Positions 50,432 through 58,582 of a stretch of DNA of 64,000 nucleotides are shown here, piece by piece (positions within the stretch are counted from its first letter, which is position 1; every line of letters starts with the position of its first letter). The translations under genes and the position numbers were made by a program. Location: the NCBI RefSeq assembly GCF_000372725.1, contig NW_005201183.1, forward strand, positions 5,972 through 69,971. Reading direction: 5' to 3'. The stretch comes from Emiliania huxleyi CCMP1516 (taxonomy: Eukaryota; Haptophyta; Isochrysidales; Noelaerhabdaceae). The notes beneath the pieces were generated by a model. That model ran no database searches, was not told the origin of the DNA, and saw only the letters and a program-made list of their open reading frames with translations.

Positions 50432-52000
50432 GCCAGGCGCTCGCCGCCGGGGCGGGCTCCTCCTCCGGAAACTTCTTGATCGACCGCAGCGTCTCGACCG
50501 CCGCCGGCTTGAGGGCCGTGGCGACCTTGGTGGCTGGCACCGGGTCGTTCTTGATGGCCGGTGCCGGTGCTGGCGGTGCCGGTGTCGCCGGTGTTTTTGC
50601 CATCCTTGAGCGAGACGGGCTCGCAGTTCGAGTCACCGTTCACAGTTGTGGCTGCGAATTGGACTTGGCTAGGTGGGATGCAAAGGCCGACAGGGGAACG
50701 CGATTTTATTTTTCTTTTTGTGGTGTCAAGGGCGCCTAAAAGAAGGCGCCACCGCCCGCGTTTATGTATGCTATGACTCGGCTTTTCAAACGCTGTTGCA
50801 ATGCAACACACACAGGTACAGTTCTTCTCAGTACTTTACCATCTCACTCACGCGCTGCTGCGTCCACAAGTGCCAAATCATCTCGCCGTAAATGAAAAGG
50901 GCAAGTCCTCCTCCTCCTCCCCACCGCCCTCCGTCGCCGGAGCGCGCGCCCCCACCATCAGCCGGCCCAGCTCCGCCTGCCAAGCCCACGCCTCACCCGC
51001 GCCTTCCCTCGCGGGTGCCGTCGCGCCGCGCGCGCCCAACTCTGCTGGCACACGGCACGCGTCGTCATTCAGCCGCGGAGAACAGGCGGTGCTGTGCGCG
51101 AACGCGCGCGATCTCGTACTTTCAAGGCTGGATCCGGCCATTCCAAGGGTATACCTTTGAGAATCCCCAGCGTCCCTCCCTCCTAGTCACAATCTCAATA
51201 TCTCGACTCTCCAACACGAAGTGCTGCGATCGGGGGTGGCCCATTTTTTCCCTTCCCCCTCGGGAGAGGGCCGAAGAGAGGCGCCCGTGGGGACCCCGCA
51301 ATTCCATTCCCCCCTCGGAGGGCCGGACTGAGGCGTCGAGGGCCCCGCTCTTTCCTTCGCATAGTGGCCACTCTTCGGATCGCTGGTCGAGCGACCCGGG
51401 GCGGATGCCCCGCGCGCCTGACCCAGGCGCGAAAACGAATCTGCGAGGCGTGGCCGCTCATGCGGCCCGATGGGGAGGAGCGGGGCGGACTACGGGGATC
51501 GGCTTCTTACACAGCCCTTCCCTGCAGCGAGCCACCTCCAACCCACCCGCGCTAGGTCTCGGGTTTGACGCATGGGGTCACTCCCGCGAAACTCGTGAAC
51601 TAGCCGGGGCAGTCGGAGAAGGGGCAACTCCGTGCACTGACGGTCGGCCGCCAGAAAACACGCCTGCGTGGATCGCGTCACACCAATCCTCTCGCTACCC
51701 AACGCGGCCAAAGGATATGCATAAAGGACAATCCTGGGGGGGGTTGTTTTTTGCTGTGCACGGCGTCTCTTGGAGCCGAGAGAACCTGTCGTCCGGACCG
51801 GCCGTAAACGTGTGCTCTGCGGCTCTGCTCTCTGGCTGCAGCTCGTCCCCCGGGACCTAGTACGGGTCAGCCCCGCGCGACCTCGGGAACTAGCCGGTCC
51901 CCGCGTCCCTTGAGGCTGGCTGCTGCTCCGGTGGTCACGCTGCCCTGGACGCTGGGGAGCGTGGACTCGCCTCGTCGAACGGGCACAGCGGCGCCGCACG
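50432..52000. other. Intergenic, no firm gene
   Basis: Includes a possible 5' exon of the fusion gene (50330-50600, minus) and long composition-type frames 50892-51860 (+). The stretch 51560-51800 has more balanced base use, but no recognisable product. CGCGAAACTCGTGAACTAGC near 51587 recurs loosely as GCGACCTCGGGAACTAGC near 51878. Confidence 0.4.
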
Positions 52001-53014
52001 ATGGCGGGGGTCGCAGTGTGCATCACGGGGCAGCTGCGAGCGTGGAGGCTGGTGGCAAGCCATCTGGTCCAGATCGTGCGGCCGCGGAGCGGTGCGGCCG
52101 ACGCCTTCTTCTGCGGTCCGCGCGACAGCGACTTCCTCTCAGCGCGCGCATTCTTGCGGCGCAAGCTGCTGGTGGCGGAGACAAGCATGCTCGTCTACGC
52201 GAGCGCGGTGCGGGTGGCTCCCAATGCCACTTGCACAGCTGAGCGCCTCCTCTCTGCGTGCGACCGGGGCAACTGCAGCCGCAACGGGCTCCTACAGTTC
52301 AACGGCTCGGCGCTGCCACGGCTGTCGCGGTGCGGGTCCAGATCGCCCACGGAGTGCAGCGGCGCGCGCTCCTTCCTCGTGCAGAGCTTCCAGCAAGCGG
52401 CGTGCCGGCGCATGCTTCTCGCTCGCGAGGCGCGCGACGGGCGCCCGTTCAGCGCGGTCGTCCGCCTGCGTCCCGACACGGTGCTGCTGCAGCGAGGGGC
52501 GCTCGAGCAGCTGCACGGCATCCGCCCCGCGCCCGCCGCGCACAGGGTCCTCCATCTGTGCGACTACCTGCAAGCGGGCGGGCGCGACGCCATGCTCGCG
52601 GTGCTGCGCACGATGGCGTCGTACGACGCGGCCGCGGCGCGTGGGCAGGTCATGCCAGACCTGTTCGGCGTGATGGCCGCGCTCGCGCAGGCGGTCAAGG
52701 CGCCCTTTGAGAGGCTGGCGCTGGCGGGGAAGCCGCTGGCGTGCTGCCTGGCGCGAACGGCGCGCGACCCTGCCAACCGCTCCTCCACATGCTTCGCCGT
52801 CGTGTGCGAGAGCGCGGGGTTCGGCCTGCGAGCCGACACGCCGCAGCCTGGCGCCCCCACGCGCCAAGCGTCGGTCACGGGGTACAAGGCGATCACGGGT
52901 CCTGGGCCGGACGGCCTCTGGGCGGCCGCGCGCGGCCTCGGATGGCGCTACGGCCCGTCGGCGTGCGGCGTGTGCCGGCCGGGGAATGAAAGGAAGCGGA
53001 GCGGCGTGCGGTGA
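52001..53014 (+). CDS. Glycosyltransferase-like protein (CITGQLR family)
   Basis: Intronless, 337 residues. Begins MAGVAVCITGQLRAWRLVAS, and contains SFQQAACRRMLLAREARDGR then FSAVVRLRPDTVLL. This combination of an N-terminal C-I/V-(T/S)GQxR strand and a later RxRPD(xx) motif is typical of an uncharacterised glycosyltransferase-like group frequent in algae. It is Cys-rich, with NxS/T sites in the first half, which suits the secretory pathway, although no signal peptide precedes the first strand; an upstream exon may be missing. Substrate unknown. Confidence 0.6.
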   Translation: MAGVAVCITGQLRAWRLVASHLVQIVRPRSGAADAFFCGPRDSDFLSARAFLRRKLLVAETSMLVYASAVRVAPNATCTAERLLSACDRGNCSRNGLLQFNGSALPRLSRCGSRSPTECSGARSFLVQSFQQAACRRMLLAREARDGRPFSAVVRLRPDTVLLQRGALEQLHGIRPAPAAHRVLHLCDYLQAGGRDAMLAVLRTMASYDAAAARGQVMPDLFGVMAALAQAVKAPFERLALAGKPLACCLARTARDPANRSSTCFAVVCESAGFGLRADTPQPGAPTRQASVTGYKAITGPGPDGLWAAARGLGWRYGPSACGVCRPGNERKRSGVR

Positions 53015-54333
53015 GGTCCCAAGCTGGTGGTCGTTCGGCACAACTATGGTCACTCTGGGAGACGTCCCTAAACCCCAAAAAGCACGATTCTGAAGTTGGG
53101 CCCTCTGACTGCACTCCAAGGCTCGTTGAGCGAGTATATGGGCCACGATGTCTCAAAGATGAGGGGTTTTGACTCCTATAGGCTCCTGACGCTATCCCTG
53201 GCAGCTCTAATGACCGGGATCAGTAGTGCTATGATAGAGGGTGCCCAGACTAGCGCAGGAGCTGCCACACTCGCCCGGACCGTCCCCCTCTGGGGCCGGT
53301 TCCGCAGCCAGCGAGAGCCGACAGCGGGGCCGTGCCGCGGGTGCCTACTGCCGAGTGCCACAAACACTGCGCCGTCCCGCCACCACCTACAGGCTGTCTT
53401 GTGTGATGGTTGGGATGTCCAAACGCCACCATCTTGGCTCTTGCGACCTCAAACCCGCGAGCTGTATGGGTGGTCCTGACGTCGACAGACGCCCGATGAC
53501 CACGGTGAAGCTGAGCCGGAACGCGTCGACAAGTCTCGTCTGAGCCCGTGGCGGTCGCCGGCTGAGTCGCTGTGCACGGACTGGTACCTCAGGCGTCACC
53601 TCCGCAGCCTCAGTTCTCAAACTCCACCACCTCCGCCAGGACGCCGTCGGTGGCACGTTCGGCGGCGTACTTTCTGCAGCTCCATCTCGAGTACGGCGTC
53701 GAGCCTACTCACTCCTGTTGGTTCGGCACACTCGGTGGGGTCCACTGAGTGTGCCGAACGCGCGAGCGGTGCGTCCCGGCAGCGCGCGCAGGCTGCGGAG
53801 CTGCAACAAACTCGAGACACGCTTTTTGGGACATTTTCGACGCTTTTGGCCCATATACTCGCACAACAAGCCCCAAGTGCTCCAAGTGCTTCGCGTTTCC
53901 TGGCGAACGCGCACCCCCCAGGGGGCTAGGGCTCTCTCTAGGTCTAGCCCGCAACCCGATCCCAATCGACGTGTACACCCTGGCGGTTCGGTTGCGGTTC
54001 GGGTTCTTGTTGTGAGCTGTGTGTGAGCTGTACACGGAGCGAGGGTCTGTACCGAGGCGTACAGGAACGGTACAAGCAAGACTGCGGCCCCCGGTTGGGA
54101 CGAGTGCGCGACGCGGACGAACCGCTCAATAAGGTCGGGGCCCCGTCCCTGTCCGCTCTCTGTCGGCGGCCTGAGAGAATTTAAGCAATCCAAAGTTTTT
54201 GTTTGTTGCGCCTTGTGACGCGGCATGATTTCTTTCTCAGTGCACGCCAGAGAGAGAGATTTTTGAAACCCAACAAGAAATCACGGCTCTCACGCCAGTC
54301 CCGAAAGAAGGAAGAGAAGAAAACAGTCGAACC
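53015..54333. other. Intergenic with repeat fragments
   Basis: 53098-53150 and 53845-53900 are inverted relatives (TGGCCCATATACTCGC then CAAC.AGCC). 53880-53962 is a diverged R1 copy. 53719-53758 is a perfect 13-bp hairpin GTTCGGCACACTC / GAGTGTGCCGAAC. 54085-54425 is R2 copy 2. No supported gene. Confidence 0.6.
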
Positions 54334-54425
54334 ATGTGGTTAGCGTTAGGTAGGAAGGTGAAGAACAGCCAGGCTCGGACTGGACACCAACGCGGTATGG
54401 GTGGACGCGAGACAGATGATGACGA
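54085..54425. repeat. Dispersed repeat R2, copy 2
   Basis: Matches the ends of 22385-22935 (GGACGAGTGCGCGACGCGG; AAGGTGAAGAACAGCCAGGC then TCGGACTGGACACCA), with a shorter interior. Confidence 0.6.
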
Positions 54426-54539
54426 CGCACAAACCCGTGCCCATAAAATCAATTTTTTCTTGCAGGGTTTCCACTGTGACTCTTCAAATAAAAAGAATTC
54501 TGTGTCGCACAGTGCACAGCTGGCTGGACACAGCTGGCT

Positions 54540-54663
54540 GGACTGCTCCGTCATGATCGCGTGCGACGGGTGCGCCGACTGGTTCCACCCGGCTTGCGTC
54601 GGCATGACCATTAAGCAGGCCGCCGCACTAGATTCCTACGTGTGCGGCCAGTGCAAGCTGTGA
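54540..54663 (+). pseudogene. C-terminal half of a PHD finger
   Basis: MIACDGCADWFHPACVGMTI then AAALDSYVCGQCKL, stop at 54663. This is the second half of a PHD zinc finger (CDxC, WFHxxCVG, YxCxxC). The first CxxC pair should lie about 10-15 residues upstream, but the upstream frame (KNSVSHSAQLAGHSWLDCSV) has only one Cys. Either an upstream exon was missed or this is a fragment brought in with repeat R2, which ends just before it. Confidence 0.5.
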
Positions 54664-55487
54664 GGCACTGCGCCTCGCGCCTTGCGCTGCTGGAAGGAAG
54701 CTCTCGGTAGCTGCCTAGGCGTCCGGAGTGGAGCCGTCGAGAGCGCGGCCATTGATCCGAGACACTTCCTGTGAAGGCCGGCTTGTGGAAGCAGCACCAC
54801 ACCTGTGCATCCGACACCGTACATGCACATGTACATGTGACTGCGAGACAGAGGGGAGGGCTCGTAGCGAGCGGGCCGCCAGCAGCAACACGGCGCGGGC
54901 GGCCAAGCTCTTTTCACAGCGCGAAGTGTGAACAGCTCCACGAATATATAATGTCCCAGGCATAGTTGTACGGGTTTGGAATTGCGCAGGAAGTGGAGCT
55001 GTGAAGCTGTCCACACTGGTCCACACCAACCCATTCAGGGGAAGCCCAAGTGCAACTCTTCTTTACTTGAGCACTTGAGCACTGGATAGGGTCAATTCCG
55101 CATGGTACGGGACCCCTCGATCGTCTCGCCCTCCCTCTCTGGCGTGTTCATTGGGGGGGGTCATAACAAACACGGTACAGGATCGAGGTGCACGCTGCTG
55201 AAGCAGTGTCGTCCCCCCTCTCCCCGACGGCGATGGCGGTGTGACCGATCGATCTTCTTTACTACAAACTAGCCAAAAACCACGGTGTCCCCTCTCCCCC
55301 ATTCTCTACGGGCAGCCATTAGTCGGCCCCCGGGCCGCTGCAGTCCACCTCCCTCTCTCGCAGCCGCCGCCACCGCCGCATCCGCCTCGTCTCTCTCTCC
55401 CCTCGCTCGACCGCGTCGAATTCATTGGGGAGCGCTTTCTTCCCAAGGGTGGCCGGAGAGACGCCTGAAGGCCTCTGCCCGCTTCCG
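54664..55487. other. Intergenic, no supported gene
   Basis: Contains TTTCACAGCGCGAAGTGTGA ACAGCTC near 54910, faintly like the hairpin introner, and CACATGTACATGTG near 54827. Nothing else. Confidence 0.4.
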
Positions 55488-55700
55488 ATGGCGCTCGTCA
55501 TGTCGGGCGACGACGTGCAGCAGCTGCGGCAGGAGTACGCCTTTTGCAAGGACGAGATGATTTCGAGCAGCGCCGCCGCAAAAGACATCATCGCATTCAC
55601 GGAGCAGACGGCGGAGCCGCTCAGACCCGACTATCCACCGTCTCAGAATGCGTGGATCGGTGGCAAGCGAGGGTCCAAGGGCTCGTGCACGATATGTTGA
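55488..55700 (+). CDS. Heterotrimeric G-protein gamma-like subunit (C-terminal CAAX)
   Basis: 70 residues from the ATG at 55488 (66 from the next ATG). Layout fits G-gamma: an N-terminal helix (DVQQLRQEYAFCKDEMISSS), a second helix (AAAKDIIAFTEQTAEPLRPD), the PxxxNxW/F turn (PPSQNAW) and a C-terminal prenylation box CTIC after a basic stretch (GGKRGSKGS). Gamma subunits pair with a beta propeller and anchor it to the membrane by prenylation. The length is typical of the family. Sequence similarity is short, so the call rests on architecture; an unrelated small prenylated protein is the alternative. An upstream in-frame ATG at 55425 is less likely. Confidence 0.55.
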   Translation: MALVMSGDDVQQLRQEYAFCKDEMISSSAAAKDIIAFTEQTAEPLRPDYPPSQNAWIGGKRGSKGSCTIC

Positions 55701-55929
55701 TCGGCACGCTTTACATCCTCGCTGTCCTAGAGTGGCCGGGCCAGCCGTCTATGTACTACGAGCGCCTGCAGAGAGAGACCGCCCTGTGAGACTTCTTGCA
55801 TGTTGGGGTATTTATCTGGACAAAAAATGCTTTCCTTCTCCCACCGCGTCACGCGCCGCCGCGCTGCCGACCGGCAGTACTGTAGTGCCAATGGGGCCTA
55901 GCCCTCCGCTCATACAGCATGCCGGCACA

Positions 55930-58021
55930 TCACGGCGCGGCCGCTGCCTCATTCGCCTCTCCTGCCGCCGTCTCCGTCGCCTCTCCGGACGCCTCGTCCA
56001 CGACGGCGCCGCTTCGCAGCAGGTAGAAGGCGCAAGTGCGCTCGCACAGGTCCGCCACGCGTGAGGCGGCGGAGAAGCCGTCGGGCGGCGGCGCGTCGCC
56101 GCAGCCGTCCGCCCACGAGACGGCGCACACCGCGTAGCCGGACGTGTCGACCACGTCGCGGCAAGGCGTGCCGCACACCTCCGCTGCTCGGTCCTCGAGG
56201 CCGGCCTCGACGCGCGCGAGTGCCGCCGCCTGCCGCCTCACGTCCTCCACCGCCGCGCGCACCTTCTCGCTGTTCGGCGCCATCCGCTGCGCCGACTCGA
56301 AGTCTGCGAGGGCCTCGGAGAGGCGGCCTTGCTGCGTGCGCGCGGTGGCGATGCCCTGCTTCGCCTCGTCAAAGTACTCCGAGTTTGCGAGCGCGCCCTG
56401 GTAGAAGAGGTCGATCGCCTCGGCAGGTCTCGACTGGCGAGCGCTCAGCCGGCCGAGGGAGAGGAACGGCCGCGCGTCGGTCGGTGCAGCCGCAGAGGCG
56501 CGTCGGAAGGCGAGCTCCGCCGCGGCCTCGTCGCCGGTCGAGAGGCGCGCCTCGCCCAAGTTGAGCCACGGCAGCGCCTCGGACGGCCGCAGCTCCGCCG
56601 CGTGCTCGTAGGCGTCCGCCTCCTCGCCGAACCGCTCCAGGTCAGCGAGTGCGGCGGCGAGGTTCACCCACGCGTCGAAGTCGCGCGGCACGAGGCGCAA
56701 CGCGGCCTGGTACGCCTGCACCGCCTCGGCCGTGCGGCCCTGCGGAGGGGCGGCGCCGAGCGAGAGGTGGGGAGAGGTGGGGAGAGGTGGGGAGAGGTGG
56801 GGAGAGGTGGGGAAAGGTGGGGAGATACGGGGAGATACGGGGAGATACGGGGAGATATGGGGAGATACGGGGAGATATGGACCTGCGCGCGGAGAGCGAC
56901 GCCGAGCGAGAAGTGGGCGTCCGAGTCGAGCGGCAGCAGCGCCGTCTGCGCCTTGAGCTCCTCCTCCGCCTCTGCAGGCCGGTCGAGGCGCAGCAGCGCG
57001 TCGGCGCGGTTGGCGTGGCAGAGGGAGCAGTGCGGGTTGAGGCGCAGCCCCTGCGCAAACAGCCGGTCCGCCTGCTCGAGCTCGGGGGCAGTCGGCGACG
57101 GGGCGAGCAGCAGCCGGTTGCCACGCTCGTTGAGCCGCCTCACGTGCTCGACTCTGTCTGCGAGCGCGATGAAGCCGCCGAGGACGTACCGGAGGCCGGA
57201 GGAGACAGCGTGGCCCGCATGCCGCACGGCGCCGGGCCGGAAAGTGACCATGCCCTGCTCCATCGGCAGCACCTGTTCACAGCTGGACGTGTGAAGAGAC
57301 GCTGTTCACACCTGACCATGCCCTGCCCCATCGGCAGCACCGCCCGCAGGCTCTCGAAGTACGTCCCTCCCCCCTCGAACGAGGAGGAGGGCGAGAGCGC
57401 CACCGTAAAGGCGAGTAGCGCGTCGTCGATGTGGACGTCGGTCGCGGGGTGCGACTCGTTGTACTTGAGGATGGCGACCGAGTGCGCGCGCAGCTGCGCG
57501 GTCGAAGAGACGTGCGCCGGGAAGAGCTGCGCCAGCGCCGGGTACAGCTTCGTCTCGAGCGCGCCGTTGAACCAGCTCAGCACACCCGGCATCTCCCTCA
57601 CCCAGGCCTTGCCAATGCGGTACTTGCCCGACTTTGTGCTCGGAAGGCCGCCCCCCTCCGCCTCGGCCAGCGCCACCACCTCGTCGCACTCGGCCGCCGA
57701 GAAGAGCGGCGCCTCCGTCACGTAGATGGAGTGCTCCTCCTCGCCGGCGCCCTCGACGATGTCGACCAGCGGGCCGTGGCCGAGCGGGTGGCGGCTCATC
57801 TGGGGCAGAGCCACCTCCGCCGCCGCATCGCCGCAGAAGAAGTGCCGGCACGCCTCGGCAGACTCGCGGTTGTGGTCCACCTCGTTCGCAGAGAGGGCGT
57901 CAGAGAGGGCGGCGTCGGGCGCCTCGGAGCAGCTCGCGCCGCCTGGGTCGACGCAGACGCGCTCGGCAGCCACGGCCGCGGCCAGCAGCGCGACGCCCAT
58001 GACGAGACTGGGATGGCTCAT
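55930..58021 (-). CDS. Prolyl 4-hydroxylase-like dioxygenase with TPR and ShK-like domains
   Basis: 626 residues; exons 58021-57341, 57272-56883, 56739-55930, all phase 0. Signal peptide MSHPSLVMGVALLAAAVAAE. The 2-oxoglutarate/Fe(II) domain has PLFSAAECDEVVALAEAEGG, the HxD pair in ATDVHIDDALLAF, and after splicing VLPMEQGMVTFRPGAVRHAG then LRYVLGGFIAL, giving the distal His and the Arg that binds 2-oxoglutarate. About six TPR units follow (LFAQGLRLNPHCSLCHANRA, EAVQAYQAALRLVPRDFDAW, AYEHAAELRPSEALPWLNLG). The C-terminus CGTPCRDVV..C..SWADGCG..VADLCERTC has ShK-toxin-like cysteine spacing, common in algal hydroxylases. Likely a secretory-pathway protein hydroxylase. Intron 1 is a hairpin introner copy. 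Confidence 0.88.
56740..56882 (-). repeat. Hydroxylase intron 2: tandem repeat insert, duplicated exon end
   Basis: 143-bp GT-AG intron made of CCCCGTATCT/CCCCATATCT and CTCCCCACCT units. Its 3' end (CACCTCTCGCTCGGCGCCGC then CCCTCCGCAG) copies the end of the preceding exon (CACTTCTCGCTCGGCGTCGC then TCTCCGCGCGCAG). Confidence 0.9.
57273..57340 (-). repeat. Hairpin introner copy in hydroxylase gene (intron 1)
   Basis: 68-bp GT-AG intron: a 27-bp repeat copy (57314-57340) plus a 41-bp insert (57273-57313) reading, in gene sense, AGGTGTGAACAGCGTCTCTT then CACACGTCCAGCTGTGAACA G. Repeat copies differ at one base. The stem GTGTGAA/TTCACAC can fold. Confidence 0.95.
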
Positions 58022-58582
58022 CACAGCAACGCGCGTTTACACTCGCGGGAGCGGTAAGCGGAGGCGTGTTCACCCGCGGCGAGGCGCAAGAGGCAATGGA
58101 AGCCGCAATGAAAAGCACGTGATTTTTCTTTGTGAGCCGGTATGGTGCCAGTACGCGCCAGTCCGCGCCCTTGTCGTGCCAGTGTGCTGTGAGAGAGGCT
58201 TGTATTTTAAGAATTCTTTCTCTAAATCGATATTCCAAAGTTGGATCGAAACGGAAGAGTTATGAAGTCAGTCCCGGCATCCGCGGGACGCAGCAGCCAG
58301 CAGGGTCAGCAGCAGCTCCCCACACACCCACACTCTCTCTGGTGTCTAAGAGATGCTCGCAGTCTGTGGCATTGAGCTATGCCACTTTCCCGCGCCACCG
58401 CCCACCCTTCGTTCGGCTGTGTGAGCAGCTCCCGGCGGGACCTCGAGGGACTGCACGCGCGCCCGCGCGGCGGGGCCCAGGGGCCCAGCCCACAGCCATG
58501 ATCGTTCACAAGAGAACGCACCCCAGAGTACGAGAGACCCTTCCCCATGGCTGTCCTTGCGCCAGCTGTCCTTGCGCGCGGG
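58022..58582. repeat. Repeat R3 copy 3 and the duplicated flank of ankyrin gene B
   Basis: 58130-58225 is an R3 copy in reverse orientation to 30680-30790 (CGCCAGTCCGCGCCCTTGTC, GTGCCAGTGTGCTGTGAGAG). 58340-58545 is the 3' flank of gene B, also present at 61035-61235. Confidence 0.7.

Noticed and set aside
50892..51860. 322-codon open frame on + strand
   Set aside because: Pro/Arg/Ser-rich start, no motif, and the balanced part (51560-51800) has no recognisable fold; could be repeat-derived, so not called a gene.
54905..54940. Fourth copy of the hairpin introner
   Set aside because: Only TTTCACAG..GTGTGAACAGCTC is shared, no flanking repeat and not inside a recognised gene.
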